Source: a sulfur-oxidizing endosymbiont of Gigantopelta aegis (GTDB lineage: Bacteria; Pseudomonadota; Gammaproteobacteria; GRL18). Taken from it: DNA of 64,000 nucleotides. The stretch spans positions 645,001-709,000 of the forward strand of contig NZ_JAEHGE010000001.1 in the NCBI RefSeq assembly GCF_016097415.1. The letters run 5' to 3'. Position 1 is the stretch's first letter; the number at the start of each line of letters is the position of its first letter. This document shows, in pieces, positions 9,652 to 21,695 of the stretch. Position numbers and translations under genes: made by a program. The notes under the pieces were generated by a model that had not been told where the DNA came from, did not search any database, and saw only the letters and a list, made by a program, of their open reading frames with translations.

Positions 9652-10041
9652 ACATAAATTAATCACAATAAAGACTACCGGTGGCCCCTAATTGAGTAAT
9701 TACAAGGGCTATAGTAGCCCCCGAAAACTGGGCAATGGGTTAAGATATAAGAGCCAACCTAATGGGAAACCTAAAAATAAGAATCTTTATATCCTAGATA
9801 TTTCCGCTTTGTGCTTCTGACAATTAAATAAGGAAATACTAATTATACAGCTAAGAGACGGGATGGTAACTGACTACCTGAATGCCCATTATGAATTGGT
9901 AAACAGCCTCTTCTTTAAAATGAATTAATTTCCCGCTATATGCTATATCCCACATCAATTTATTAAAGATTTAAAATGTCTGTTTACTGGGTATGATACT
10001 TTATCACTCTCCCACAATTATAATAATTTTTACACTACAAA
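9652..10041. other. 390-bp intergenic region with a strong hairpin and a possible decayed ORF
   Basis: It lies between the 3' ends of the Na/Pi cotransporter and glmS. GGGCTA-TAG-TAGCCC forms a perfect six-pair stem at about 9706-9720 inside a GC-richer island (9680-9770) that contrasts with the AT-rich surroundings. An open frame without a clear start ends in GMVTDYLNAHYELVNSLF and a stop near 9928, possibly a gene remnant. I recognise no known RNA family or terminator here. Confidence 0.4.
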
Positions 10042-11868
10042 TTATTCAACAGTCACGCTTTTTGCCAAGTTACGAGGCTGATCAACATCAGTACCTTTAA
10101 TTATGGCGACATGATAGGAAAGTAGTTGTAGCGGGATGGTAAAAACCATGGGGGCAATAAGTGAGCCAATTTCGCCGACTTTGATCACTTTGATGGCTTC
10201 TTCTTCCTCAAGCTCAGCATGGGTGTCGGCAAAGACATAGAGTTTGCCGCCACGGGTTTTGACTTCTTGCAGATTTGATTTGAGTTTGCCAATAAGCTCA
10301 TTATTGGGGGCAACGGCGACAACGGGCATGTCGGCATCGACTAAGGCCAAGGGGCCATGTTTGAGTTCACCGGCAGGATAGGCTTCTGCGTGGATATAAG
10401 AAATTTCTTTCAGTTTTAATGCACCTTCCATGGCAATGGGGTATTGTGTGGCTCTACCAAGGAATAAGGTGTGATGCTTGTCGGAGAAATCTTTTGATAG
10501 TTCTTCAATTTCTTTGTCCAGTTTCAGTGCGCTTTCAATTTTACCGGGTAATTTTCGTAATGCACTGACGGCTTCTTTTTCTAAACGAGTATTGCCTTTT
10601 TCTTTGGCGACACAAATAACCAGCAAGAGTAGCGCGACTAATTGTGTTGTAAATGCCTTGGTGGATGCAACGCCAATTTCTGGCCCTGCATGGGTCATAA
10701 AGGCAAGACTTGACTCTCTTACCAAGGAGCTTTCTGGGACGTTACAAATCACTAATGAATGTTTAGCACCTTGTTTTTTTGCTTCTCTCAATGCCGCTAA
10801 GGTGTCAGCGGTTTCACCCGACTGTGAAATGGTGACTATCAATGTTTTGTCATTATAGACTGCTTTTCTATAACGAAATTCACTGGCCACTTCGATCATG
10901 CAGGGGATGCCAACGATGCCTTCAAACCAGTATTTTGCGACTAGGCCTGAGTGATAACTGGTACCACAGGCGATGATATAGACTGATTCGATTTCTTTGA
11001 ATATTTTTTCTGCTTCAAAGCCAAAGGCATTGGTGAACACGTGTTCGTTATCAATACGACCTTCTAGGGTATCTGCCACTGCTTTGGGTTGTTCAAAGAT
11101 TTCCTTCAGCATATAGTGGCGGTATTCACCCCGCTCAACTGCATCCGCGCTGATTTCACTTTTACGCATGGGACGTTCAACTTCGGTACCACTTGCATCA
11201 TAAATGACAATTGAATCACGGGTAATGTCTGCAACATCACCTTCTTCAAGAAAGATGAATTGCTGTGTGACGGGTAGTAAGGCTGACACATCTGAGGCAA
11301 TGAAATTCTCACCAATGCCGATGCCAATCACCAAGGGACTGCCACTGCGCGCGGCAATGAGACGCTCTTCTTTATTATCGATAACACCCAAAGCATAGGC
11401 ACCGTCCAATTCCTTGATGGTGTCTAATACTGCATGGAGTAAGTCCTTACCCTGAGATTTATATTTTCCGATGAGGTGGACAATGCTTTCACTGTCTGTT
11501 TGTGAATAAAAAGTAACACCTTCTGCTTGCAGCTTTGCTTTGATACTTTCATAATTTTCGATAATGCCATTATGAACCAGAGCAACATTATCTTCACACA
11601 TGTGTGGATGGGCATTATGTTTAGCGGGTTCACCATGTGTTGCCCAGCGTGTGTGGGCAACACCGATGCCACCTTTGAGAGGAATTTTTTCTAATTCATT
11701 GGCAAGTTCTGACACCTTGCCCATGGCTCTTTGACGGTTGATGGTTTTATTTTGATCTTGAATTGCCAAGCCTGCTGAATCATAGCCTCGGTATTCCAAT
11801 CTTCTTAAACCTTCTATTAAAATGGCTTCTACATTACGCTCTGCAATAGCACCTACAATTCCACACAT
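10042..11868 (-). CDS. glmS: Glutamine--fructose-6-phosphate aminotransferase (isomerizing)
   Basis: 608 residues, the usual length. It makes glucosamine-6-phosphate from fructose-6-phosphate and glutamine, the first step to UDP-GlcNAc for peptidoglycan and lipid A. The N-terminal Ntn glutaminase starts MCGIVGA with Cys as residue 2; ARWATHGEP and HNGIIENY follow. Two SIS sugar-isomerase domains occupy the C-terminal half ([22 protein letters not shown]), and the protein ends [13 protein letters not shown] as the family does. It follows glmU with a 10-bp gap, so the two are probably cotranscribed. I saw no glmS ribozyme; the short glmU-glmS gap leaves no room for one. Confidence 0.97.
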   Translation of the reverse strand: MCGIVGAIAERNVEAILIEGLRRLEYRGYDSAGLAIQDQNKTINRQRAMGKVSELANELEKIPLKGGIGVAHTRWATHGEPAKHNAHPHMCEDNVALVHNGIIENYESIKAKLQAEGVTFYSQTDSESIVHLIGKYKSQGKDLLHAVLDTIKELDGAYALGVIDNKEERLIAARSGSPLVIGIGIGENFIASDVSALLPVTQQFIFLEEGDVADITRDSIVIYDASGTEVERPMRKSEISADAVERGEYRHYMLKEIFEQPKAVADTLEGRIDNEHVFTNAFGFEAEKIFKEIESVYIIACGTSYHSGLVAKYWFEGIVGIPCMIEVASEFRYRKAVYNDKTLIVTISQSGETADTLAALREAKKQGAKHSLVICNVPESSLVRESSLAFMTHAGPEIGVASTKAFTTQLVALLLLVICVAKEKGNTRLEKEAVSALRKLPGKIESALKLDKEIEELSKDFSDKHHTLFLGRATQYPIAMEGALKLKEISYIHAEAYPAGELKHGPLALVDADMPVVAVAPNNELIGKLKSNLQEVKTRGGKLYVFADTHAELEEEEAIKVIKVGEIGSLIAPMVFTIPLQLLSYHVAIIKGTDVDQPRNLAKSVTVE

Positions 11869-11878
11869 AGTTTTTCCT

Positions 11879-13276
11879 TTACGCCTTATTCTTTGATGGT
11901 CGTTTCCAGCCTTCGATCTTTTTTTGCGGTGCTCTGCTGAAGGTTAGCTTGTTTTCTTCGGCATCTTTATTCAAAGTCGAGCCTGCACCAATGGTAGCAC
12001 CTTCGCCTATTTCGATTGGCGCAACCAGTGCTGTGTTTGAACCAATAAAAGCATTGTCACCAATTTTGGTGATATGTTTGTATGCGCCATCATAATTACA
12101 GGTGATGGTGCCTGCACCCACATTGACGTTTTTACCCATGTGGGTATCGCCGATATAGCTCAGGTGATTTACTTTTGAGCCTTGGGCGATTATGGATTTT
12201 TTAATCTCTACGAAGTTGCCTACTTTGGCATTCTCACCCAGTTCGGTATCAGGGCGTAAGCGAGCATAAGGACCTATATTACAGCCATTTCCCACTATGG
12301 ATTTTTCTAATATACAGTTTTCTAAAATTTCTACATTATCACCAATGATCATATCCTTGATAATGCTATTGGCCCCTATTTTGACATTGTGACCAATTTT
12401 ACATTGGCCTTCTATGATGACATTGATATCAATAATAACATCCATACCCAGTTCAACTTCACCGCGTAGATCAAATCTTGCGGGATCTTTGAGTGTCACG
12501 CCTTGGGTCATTAAACAAATAGCCTGGCGTTTTTGATATTCTCTTTCTAGGTCGGCTAATTGCAGCTTATTATTAATGCCTTCGATTTCTTTATGGTCTC
12601 TGACGATGTAGCTATTCACTGTTTCGCCTTCTTTAACTGCTAGTTCAATCAGGTCAGTGAGATAGTATTCGCCCTGGGCATTATTATTACCTATCTGACT
12701 GAGCCAGGTTTTTAGTTTTTCACCATTCACTACCATGACGCCGCTATTCACTTCGGTGATTGTTTTAATTTCTTCACTGGCATCTTTTTCTTCGACAATT
12801 TTTTCTATTTTATTGTCTGTTCTTACAATACGACCATAACCGCTTGGATTGTCTAAGTTGGCTGTGAGTAAGGCTAAATTTTGCTCAGCCTTGGCTATCA
12901 GTAATTTTTCTAGGGTTTCTTTGCTTAATAAGGGTACATCGCCGTAGAGAATCAAGACATTTGCTTCATCATTGATCGCGCCCACAGCCTGTTGTACGGC
13001 ATGGCCTGTGCCTAATTGCTCTGTCTGCTCACACCAGAGTAGTGATTCATTGCTGAGTGTTTGCTTTACTTGCTCGCCACCATGACCATAAACCAGACTG
13101 ATGGAGGATGCATCAAGTGCTTTGGCACTGTCTATGACATGTTGCACTAGGGCTTTTCCGGCGAGTTCATGTAATACCTTGGGGGTATTGGAATACATTC
13201 GGGTGCCTTTTCCGGCGGCGAGAATGATGACTTGAAGTGGAATCTGTGGCGTATTATGAGTTAAAGGTTCTGACAT
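11879..13276 (-). CDS. glmU: Bifunctional UDP-N-acetylglucosamine pyrophosphorylase / GlcN-1-P acetyltransferase
   Basis: 465 residues. The N-terminal uridyltransferase has the [11 protein letters not shown] nucleotide-binding loop and LYGDVPLL. After about residue 250 a left-handed beta-helix of hexapeptide repeats forms the acetyltransferase ([24 protein letters not shown]). It carries out the last two steps to UDP-GlcNAc in the cytoplasm, directly upstream of glmS, which supplies the pathway's first product. A perfect palindrome sits about 60-80 bp upstream of the start. Downstream of the atp operon, as in many gammaproteobacteria. Confidence 0.97.
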   Translation of the reverse strand: MSEPLTHNTPQIPLQVIILAAGKGTRMYSNTPKVLHELAGKALVQHVIDSAKALDASSISLVYGHGGEQVKQTLSNESLLWCEQTEQLGTGHAVQQAVGAINDEANVLILYGDVPLLSKETLEKLLIAKAEQNLALLTANLDNPSGYGRIVRTDNKIEKIVEEKDASEEIKTITEVNSGVMVVNGEKLKTWLSQIGNNNAQGEYYLTDLIELAVKEGETVNSYIVRDHKEIEGINNKLQLADLEREYQKRQAICLMTQGVTLKDPARFDLRGEVELGMDVIIDINVIIEGQCKIGHNVKIGANSIIKDMIIGDNVEILENCILEKSIVGNGCNIGPYARLRPDTELGENAKVGNFVEIKKSIIAQGSKVNHLSYIGDTHMGKNVNVGAGTITCNYDGAYKHITKIGDNAFIGSNTALVAPIEIGEGATIGAGSTLNKDAEENKLTFSRAPQKKIEGWKRPSKNKA

Positions 13277-13337
13277 TGTTTCCTATTCACTTAAATTGAC
13301 TGACTTTTGTTACAAACTATGGATTACTGACTACGGG

Positions 13338-13359
13338 AGAGAATTATGCATAATTCTCT
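13338..13359. promoter_or_regulatory. Perfect 22-bp palindrome upstream of glmU
   Basis: The arm AGAGAATTATG is followed at once by its exact complement, centred on ATGCAT with no loop. A loopless palindrome suits a dimeric DNA-binding protein better than an RNA hairpin. It lies 62-83 bp before the glmU start and about 160 bp before the small gene on the other strand, so it could control either. No regulator is assigned. Confidence 0.45.
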
Positions 13360-13519
13360 ATTATTGTATTTATTTATGATATTTTAAAGCTGATTTTTCC
13401 TACTATTGCATATTTCGTCACATTACTTCGTATTTCCCCCTTCCAATGTGGGTTTACCCTTGATTTTTGACTCAATAAACACTATATTAACAAATGGTAA
13501 TATATTAAATAGGTGTTTT

Positions 13520-13768
13520 ATGTATATAAAACGGTTTCTTCTTTTGGCAGCGGTAGCAGCGAATCTCAATTCGACAACTATGCTTTATAATGTCAGTAAG
13601 AAACAGGTTGAAGCGGATGCCTCTACTGCCTCTTATCTTTTGAATAATTATTATGATGAGTTTAAGCAACCGTCTGTTATTTCTGACTTTAATAAAAGTA
13701 CAACATCCGAGTTTATGCAAATAAGAAGCTCCTTGGAACAGTATTATTCTGAATTTTCTATTCAATAA
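13520..13768 (+). CDS. Small protein of unknown function with a hydrophobic N-terminus
   Basis: 82 residues from the ATG at 13520, preceded by AGGTG at a good distance. The frame is open further upstream to 13406, but that extension has no convincing ribosome-binding site. The N-terminus MYIKRFLLLAAVAAN resembles a weak signal or anchor. The rest is polar (LLNNYYDEFKQPSVISDFNKS) and ends SLEQYYSEFSIQ. No family recognised. It lies between the divergent glmU and the converging atp operon. It could be a small envelope protein or a chance frame. Confidence 0.4.
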   Translation: MYIKRFLLLAAVAANLNSTTMLYNVSKKQVEADASTASYLLNNYYDEFKQPSVISDFNKSTTSEFMQIRSSLEQYYSEFSIQ

Positions 13769-13895
13769 GGTGTTGTTCCATATTGATGCTCTAGGTAAAG
13801 AGTGTAGCTTTGGTTTTGATGCGCTTTGGTTTTGTTGCGCTTCGTGCCTCAGCAGCATCCTACGTTTATTTGGTTATAGAATTAGATACATAAAT

Positions 13896-13927
13896 AAAAA
13901 AGGCCGTATTAACATACGGCCTTTTTT
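13896..13927. terminator. Bidirectional rho-independent terminator after the atp operon
   Basis: AAAAAAGGCCGTAT, loop TAAC, ATACGGCCTTTTTT: a perfect 14-pair stem including the A/T tracts. It works on both strands, ending atpC on the minus strand and anything arriving from the small gene on the plus strand. Confidence 0.93.
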
Positions 13928-13962
13928 GTGACTCTTTTTAGCGATAGTTAAACCTTTTTGGC

Positions 13963-14391
13963 TTAATGACCGCCTTTTTTCTTACGTAGATTTTCTATCA
14001 TTCTTAATTGTGCAATGGCTTCGGCTAATTGCGCTTCTGCGGCTGCAAAATCAATTTCAGAATCTTGATCACCTAGCATTTCTTCTGCTCTCTGCTTGGC
14101 TTCTTGTGCTGCACCCTCGTCCAAATCACTTGCCCTTAAGGCTGTATCTGAAAGAATCGTCACCACATGGGGTTGCACTTCAAGTAAACCACCCGAAATA
14201 TAGATAGACTCTTGATTACCACCTTGTTCAGTAATGATCACTTCACCGGCTTTCAAGGTTGAAAGTAATTGGGCATGCTGAGGCATAATACCTAAGTCAC
14301 CCATTTCACCCGGGGCGATAACCATCTCGGCTAAATTAGAGAAAATCTCTTTTTCAGCACTGACAATATTTAGCTTCATGGTCATTGCCAT
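13963..14391 (-). CDS. atpC: ATP synthase F1 epsilon subunit
   Basis: 142 residues. Starts MAMTMKLNIVSAEKEIFS and has the epsilon N-terminal beta-sandwich signature (MVIAPGEMGDLGIMPQHAQL) followed by the C-terminal helical hairpin with AEAQLAEAIAQLR. It links the F1 rotor to the c-ring and can inhibit ATP hydrolysis. Last gene of the atp operon, just before the strong terminator. ATG at 14391 is chosen; the internal Met4 is possible. Confidence 0.95.
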   Translation of the reverse strand: MAMTMKLNIVSAEKEIFSNLAEMVIAPGEMGDLGIMPQHAQLLSTLKAGEVIITEQGGNQESIYISGGLLEVQPHVVTILSDTALRASDLDEGAAQEAKQRAEEMLGDQDSEIDFAAAEAQLAEAIAQLRMIENLRKKKGGH

Positions 14392-14481
14392 GATGTATCT
14401 CCTGCACGTTTAATTCAATGGCACGGCTATTACTATAATTAGTAATAGCCGTGCCAATGTTAACTTTCCAAGCCTACAGTT

Positions 14482-15936
<1,455 letters not shown>

Positions 15937-15984
15937 TTAAAATACTTAATCTTGTTAGCTAAAACTTTCTAACTCGTATGAGTT

Positions 15985-16893
15985 TTATACTGCTGCGGCA
16001 CCCGCAACAATTTCTGAAAGTTCCTGGGTAATGGCTGCTTGTCTGGCCTTATTGTAGACCAATTGTAAGTCATCAATCATGTCACCGGCATTATCAGTAG
16101 CACTCTTCATGGCTATCATTCGCGCCGCCATTTCACAGGCCATATTTTCAACCACACCCTGATACACCAATGACTCGATATAACGCATTAATAGCGCATC
16201 GATCACTAATTCAGCATCAGGCTCATAGAGATAATCCCAATGGTATTTCATATTAGCTTCATCATCGGGTGCTTTATGATAACGCACTCTATTTTTGCTT
16301 GATTCTACCTGGCTTACACCAATTGGAACCATTTGTGCAACAATGGGTTGCTGTGTCATGTTATTAACAAATTTGTTAAAAACAACATAGAAGCGATCAA
16401 TACGACCATCATTGTAGGCATCTAGCATTACTTTGATGCCACCAATTAAGGCTTCTAGACTGGGTTCATCACCTAAGTGCTCGGTATGTGAGACCACATT
16501 ACCACCAATACGTTTGAAGAATGAACTGGCTTTAGAACCAATCACACTGACATCGATTTCGATACCCTGATCGTGCCACTCTTTCATTGCAGTCATAGTT
16601 TCTTTAAACAGATTCGTATTTAAGCCACCACATAAACCACCGTCGGAAGATATAACAATATAGCCAACACGCTTTACTTCTCTCTCCACCAGATAGGGGT
16701 GTCTGTACTCAGTATGCGCTTGCGCAAGATGACGAACTACGTCAATCATCTTTTCTGCATAAGGACGAGAGGCTGCCATACGTGTCTGTGCTTTACGCAT
16801 TTTACTGGCAGCAACCATCTGCATGGCACTGGTGATCTTCTGCGTATTTTTAATACTGCTGATCTGACTGCGAATCTCTTTTCCGCTTGCCAT
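15985..16893 (-). CDS. atpG: ATP synthase F1 gamma subunit
   Basis: 302 residues, slightly longer than the common 287. N-terminus [20 protein letters not shown] with the typical [17 protein letters not shown] coiled-coil helix; C-terminus [20 protein letters not shown], the other half of the rotor coiled coil. GLCGGLN is conserved in the middle. It forms the central stalk that couples ring rotation to catalysis. It starts 15 bp after atpA ends. Confidence 0.96.
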   Translation of the reverse strand: MASGKEIRSQISSIKNTQKITSAMQMVAASKMRKAQTRMAASRPYAEKMIDVVRHLAQAHTEYRHPYLVEREVKRVGYIVISSDGGLCGGLNTNLFKETMTAMKEWHDQGIEIDVSVIGSKASSFFKRIGGNVVSHTEHLGDEPSLEALIGGIKVMLDAYNDGRIDRFYVVFNKFVNNMTQQPIVAQMVPIGVSQVESSKNRVRYHKAPDDEANMKYHWDYLYEPDAELVIDALLMRYIESLVYQGVVENMACEMAARMIAMKSATDNAGDMIDDLQLVYNKARQAAITQELSEIVAGAAAV

Positions 16894-16908
16894 ACTCAGA
16901 GCCTCCTA

Positions 16909-18450
16909 TTACCAGCTACTATTGGATTTAAAGTGCTTAACAGCTTCATGCATTTTGCTATCAATGTCATCATTATAGTCACCGTTTTCATTGATTAAGT
17001 CCATCAAATCAGAACTATTTGACTTCATGTAATCCTGCATGGCATTTTCAAAATCAACGATTTTGATCACATCAACATCATCCAGATAACCGTTATTCGC
17101 AGCAAATAATGAAATCGCCATTTGCGCAACAGTATAAGGGGTATATTGAGTTTGCTTCATCAATTCTGTGACGCGTTGACCACGTTCGATTTGCTTTCGA
17201 GTGGTTTCATCTAAATCAGAAGCAAACTGAGCAAAAGCCGCTAATTCACGATACTGAGCTAAATCTAAGCGAATACCACCACCCAGCTTCTTGATGATTT
17301 TAGTCTGCGCTGCACCACCGACACGAGAAACCGATAAACCAGCGTTAATCGCTGGTCGAATACCGGCGTTAAACAAGTCAGTTTCAAGAAAGATTTGACC
17401 ATCAGTAATCGAAATTACGTTGGTTGGTACAAAAGCAGATACGTCACCTGCCTGTGTTTCAATGATAGGTAAAGCGGTCAAAGAACCGGTCTTGCCTTTC
17501 ACTTTGCCACCGGTTGCATGTTCGACAAACTCAGCATTCACACGAGAAGCACGCTCTAATAAACGGGAATGAAGATAGAATACATCACCGGGATAGGCTT
17601 CACGACCCGGTGGACGACGTAGTAATAACGACACTTGACGATAGGCCCATGCTTGTTTAGTCAGATCATCATAGACTATCAATGCATCTTCACCGCGATC
17701 ACGGAACACTTCGCCCATGGCACAGCCCGAGTAAGGTGCGATGTATTGCAGAGCCGCCGCATCCGATGCAGTCGCAGCAACAACGATGGTGTTTTTCATT
17801 GCGCCGAATTCTTCTAGCTTACGAACCACTGCCGCAATACTGGATGCTTTCTGACCAATTGCAACGTAGATACATTTAATGCCGGAGTCTTTCTGATTGA
17901 TGATGGCATCAATCGCAACGGCTGTTTTACCCGTCTGGCGATCACCAATAATCAATTCACGTTGTCCACGTCCTACGGGTACCATGGCATCAATTGATTT
18001 CAAACCTGTTTGCACTGGCTGGTCAACGGATTGCCTGGCGATGACGCCCGGCGCAATTTTTTCAATCGGTGAAGTTTCTGTGGTATCAATGGGGCCTTTG
18101 CCATCAATGGGATTACCCAATGAATCAACAACACGACCCAATAAAGCATCACCTACGGGCACTTCTAAAATACGCCCCGTACATTTAACTTTGTCGCCTT
18201 CGGTGATGTGCTTGTAATCACCTAAGATTACTACACCCACTGAATCGCGCTCAAGGTTAAGCGCCATACCAAAAGTATTGCCAGGAAATTCGAGCATTTC
18301 TCCTGACATGGCATCACTTAAGCCGTGAATCAAGGCAATACCGTCACGTAGACTGACAACAGTCCCTTCGGTAGTTGCTTCGGTTTTAGCATCAAAACTT
18401 TCAATTCGACTTTTTATTAAGTCGCTGATTTCTGATGGATTTAACTGCAT
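16909..18450 (-). CDS. atpA: ATP synthase F1 alpha subunit
   Basis: 513 residues, the usual length. It starts [20 protein letters not shown] and contains the nucleotide-binding loop GDRQTGKTA, the [14 protein letters not shown] block and [18 protein letters not shown]. It forms the non-catalytic nucleotide sites in the F1 hexamer with beta. Order delta-alpha-gamma-beta-epsilon is the classical proteobacterial atpHAGDC. Confidence 0.97.
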   Translation of the reverse strand: MQLNPSEISDLIKSRIESFDAKTEATTEGTVVSLRDGIALIHGLSDAMSGEMLEFPGNTFGMALNLERDSVGVVILGDYKHITEGDKVKCTGRILEVPVGDALLGRVVDSLGNPIDGKGPIDTTETSPIEKIAPGVIARQSVDQPVQTGLKSIDAMVPVGRGQRELIIGDRQTGKTAVAIDAIINQKDSGIKCIYVAIGQKASSIAAVVRKLEEFGAMKNTIVVAATASDAAALQYIAPYSGCAMGEVFRDRGEDALIVYDDLTKQAWAYRQVSLLLRRPPGREAYPGDVFYLHSRLLERASRVNAEFVEHATGGKVKGKTGSLTALPIIETQAGDVSAFVPTNVISITDGQIFLETDLFNAGIRPAINAGLSVSRVGGAAQTKIIKKLGGGIRLDLAQYRELAAFAQFASDLDETTRKQIERGQRVTELMKQTQYTPYTVAQMAISLFAANNGYLDDVDVIKIVDFENAMQDYMKSNSSDLMDLINENGDYNDDIDSKMHEAVKHFKSNSSW

Positions 18451-18516
18451 TTTTTAATCCTCTGTGATCTGAATCACTTAGCATTCATTCTTATCTTGTC
18501 TATAAAAAGCTCAGGC

Positions 18517-19053
18517 TTAGCTAAGCAGGGAATGAGTAATTTCTTCCAGTTGAGTTTTCACTGAACCATCAATTACCATATCACCTGCACGAATAATGAC
18601 ACCCCCTAGCAAACTTTTATCTGTGCTAGTTTTGATTGTCACTTCGCGACCGAGTTTCTTTTTCAGCGCTGCTGCAATGCTTTTCTTTTGTGTGGCATTA
18701 ACGGCATAGGCTGAAATCACCTGAGCTTCAATACTGCCTTCTTCTTCAGCGCGCATGGCTTCGAAGCTTTCGGCAATATTGGGAATAATAGCCAGGCGAT
18801 CATTTTCAGCCGCCAGCTTGATAAAGTTTATTCCCTGCTCATCTAATTGATCCTTACAGATATCTACAAACAAGTTAATCACTTGTTCACTACTGACATC
18901 AGGATTATTGATGATCTCGATCATGGCTTTATCTGAGGCGACTTCACAAAGAAGAACCAGTGTCTCAGACCATGCTTTAAGCGTGTTATTGGCATTGGCT
19001 AAATTAAAGATGGCCTGTGCATAAGGTCTTGCTAATGTGCTAATTTCTGCCAT
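18517..19053 (-). CDS. atpH: ATP synthase F1 delta subunit
   Basis: 178 residues. N-terminal helical domain (LARPYAQAIFNLAN) and the conserved C-terminal stretch KSLLGGVIIRAGDMVIDGSV. It joins F1 to the peripheral stalk b subunits. The gene starts 10 bp after atpF ends, in the same operon. Confidence 0.95.
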   Translation of the reverse strand: MAEISTLARPYAQAIFNLANANNTLKAWSETLVLLCEVASDKAMIEIINNPDVSSEQVINLFVDICKDQLDEQGINFIKLAAENDRLAIIPNIAESFEAMRAEEEGSIEAQVISAYAVNATQKKSIAAALKKKLGREVTIKTSTDKSLLGGVIIRAGDMVIDGSVKTQLEEITHSLLS

Positions 19054-19063
19054 TATTGAGTCC

Positions 19064-19534
19064 TCATATCTGCCCTACGACATCTTTTAATAAGTCGCCA
19101 TGTGCTTTGGCATCGATCTCTTTCTTGATGATCTTACCTGCTGCGGCAATAGTGATATCAACCACTTGTGCGCGCAGTGATTCTTTGGCACGATTAACTT
19201 CTTGTTCAATTTCAGCGTTTGCTGCGACAATTAAACGTTCGCCTTCAGCCTTTGCGTCACCTTTCGCTTCTTCTATTATTTCCACACCACGCCTTTGCGC
19301 TTGAGCAAGAATGTCTGCAGCCTGCTCTTTGGCTTCTTTAATATGTTGAGTCGCTTTTTGTTCCGCCAGCTCCTGCTCGTGTATACCACGTTCAGCAGCT
19401 GCAAGACCATCGGCAATACGCTTCTTACGATCGTCCATCATCTGGGTCATTGGACCCCAGAGATATTTGCCTATGAACCAGACTAATATCGCGAACGTTA
19501 TCATCTGGCCTATAAGAGTTGCGGTAATGCTCAT
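19064..19534 (-). CDS. atpF: ATP synthase F0 b subunit
   Basis: 156 residues, the E. coli length. One N-terminal membrane helix (about residues 5-25: ATLIGQMITFAILVWFIGKY) followed by a long charged amphipathic helix rich in Ala, Glu, Gln and Lys that forms the peripheral stalk dimer. FIGKYLWGPM is the usual membrane-exit segment. Between atpE and atpH. Confidence 0.95.
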   Translation of the reverse strand: MSITATLIGQMITFAILVWFIGKYLWGPMTQMMDDRKKRIADGLAAAERGIHEQELAEQKATQHIKEAKEQAADILAQAQRRGVEIIEEAKGDAKAEGERLIVAANAEIEQEVNRAKESLRAQVVDITIAAAGKIIKKEIDAKAHGDLLKDVVGQI

Positions 19535-19590
19535 CGCCTAATTCCTATGTTCATCTTTTGTTTATCTGGTGATTAAATTTAATGGTAAAT

Positions 19591-19881
19591 TTAACCGCCA
19601 GCAACTTTAATTGCATCCATAACTTGAGCTGCAAACGGGTTAGCAAAGATAAACCACATTGACATACCCAAAACGATCATTGGAAAAGCTTCCATTAAAC
19701 CACCGGTAAACAACATTTGACCCATTAATTGTGGGCGCATTTCAGGTTGACGAGCGATACCTTCAAGGAATTTGGAACAGATCAGTCCCCACCCTAAAGC
19801 TGAACCCAAACCTGCTGCCGCCAGAATAATTCCGACAGCTATTGCAGTTGAACCATAAACTGTAGCTAGTGCTGCTTCCAT
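19591..19881 (-). CDS. atpE: ATP synthase F0 c subunit (ring proteolipid)
   Basis: 96 residues forming two membrane helices joined by the ARQPE loop. The ion-binding carboxylate is Glu64 in GGLMEAFPMIV. The residue after it is Ala, not the Ser or Thr of sodium-binding rings, and the first helix lacks the sodium-type Gln, so proton coupling is the better reading (inference). Slightly longer than the 79-residue E. coli protein, with the extra length in both tails. Confidence 0.95.
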   Translation of the reverse strand: MEAALATVYGSTAIAVGIILAAAGLGSALGWGLICSKFLEGIARQPEMRPQLMGQMLFTGGLMEAFPMIVLGMSMWFIFANPFAAQVMDAIKVAGG

Positions 19882-19959
19882 TAGTTTCTCCTAATATACT
19901 TAAATTAAAAAGGTTTGAAAATTTGCCTACTCCGTATGAATAGACTGAATTTGTGTCAA

Positions 19960-20796
<837 letters not shown>

Positions 20797-20922
20797 TTAA
20801 AAAATTTTTTAACGACTCATGCTTTTGTGCGAATTTATTCTTTTATCATCTTTGTTTGATAAAGCAAACTCACAAATTCATTACGACGAGTGTATGTTCG
20901 ACTGATGACTGCTACATTAAGT

Positions 20923-21330
20923 TTAGTTAGTTTCATGACGGGTATCCACTTTATTGGCAATATAACTCAATTGCGTCACAGCAAAACCTATCAATATCGC
21001 TAATGGATCGAGTTTTAAATACCCCATACCAAAAGCCATCAGTACCAGTGTTAGAACAAATTTTTGTATCGCGCCTATGTAGATTTCTACATATCCCTGA
21101 TATTTACCATCAGACATTTGACCGGGTAATGCTGCTTCACCGGCACGACTTATCCGCCAAGCCATTAATAATGTACCTGACAATGTAATACTGCCACCAA
21201 ACAAGGCGGCCAAAAATCCATTTGTATTTTGAAATGCAAGATAAACAAGAGCGACTATTAAAGTCAAAACAACCTGCACGATGATCAGTCGATTGACTAC
21301 TCGACGCATGACCACGTTGGCAAAGCTCAT
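20923..21330 (-). CDS. atpI: ATP synthase protein I
   Basis: 135 residues with four predicted membrane helices (RLIIVQVVLTLIVALVYLAF; GSITLSGTLLMAW; KFVLTLVLMAFGMGYL; ILIGFAVTQLSYI). The GG(S/T) segment ALFGGSITLSG is typical of AtpI/UncI, which helps c-ring assembly in some bacteria. First gene of the atp operon, behind a strong promoter about 140 bp upstream. Confidence 0.9.
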   Translation of the reverse strand: MSFANVVMRRVVNRLIIVQVVLTLIVALVYLAFQNTNGFLAALFGGSITLSGTLLMAWRISRAGEAALPGQMSDGKYQGYVEIYIGAIQKFVLTLVLMAFGMGYLKLDPLAILIGFAVTQLSYIANKVDTRHETN

Positions 21331-21468
21331 TTGCTTATTTTCCTGTATAAATCCGTATAACTATTATTTGTTTATAGCTAATGTATTTGTTAATAGCTAA
21401 TGCTTGTTTGCCGTTGCTAACAGATTAAATTTTAAGATCTAAAAGTCGACTACGTCAACTTGAAGCAG

Positions 21469-21497
21469 ATTATAATAATAAACTTGTGCCAGATCAA
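21469..21497 (-). promoter_or_regulatory. Predicted sigma70 promoter of the atp operon
   Basis: On the minus strand TTGATC (21497-21492) and a perfect TATAAT (21474-21469) are separated by 17 bp. This places the start site about 130 bp upstream of atpI. The leader contains two near copies of TAGCTAATG (about 21378 and 21397). The rest of the 21331-21695 gap shows only an AT-rich inverted repeat (AAGAAAAT / ATTTTCTT near 21660) after parB. Confidence 0.75.
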
Positions 21498-21695
21498 TGA
21501 ACACATGCAAAAACAGTGCATTATTTTATAATACGCTTATATTTATCCCATAATAGGTAGTAATTTTACTTAAACCCTTCCCTTTTGCAGTGGTTATTGC
21601 CTCTTTGGATAGCACCTCTGGGAAGTATAGCCGATGAAATAGCTTTGTCATCTTTTTGTAAGAAAATAAATATTTTCTTTTAAGTCGAGTTTCAG

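Noticed and set aside
11869-11878. glmS ribozyme or riboswitch leader
   Set aside because: glmS follows glmU by 10 bp, leaving no leader; the ribozyme is a feature of Gram-positive glmS.
13406-13519. Upstream extension of the small protein after glmU
   Set aside because: No ribosome-binding site at 13406 and low-complexity content; the ATG at 13520 has AGGTG and a hydrophobic start.
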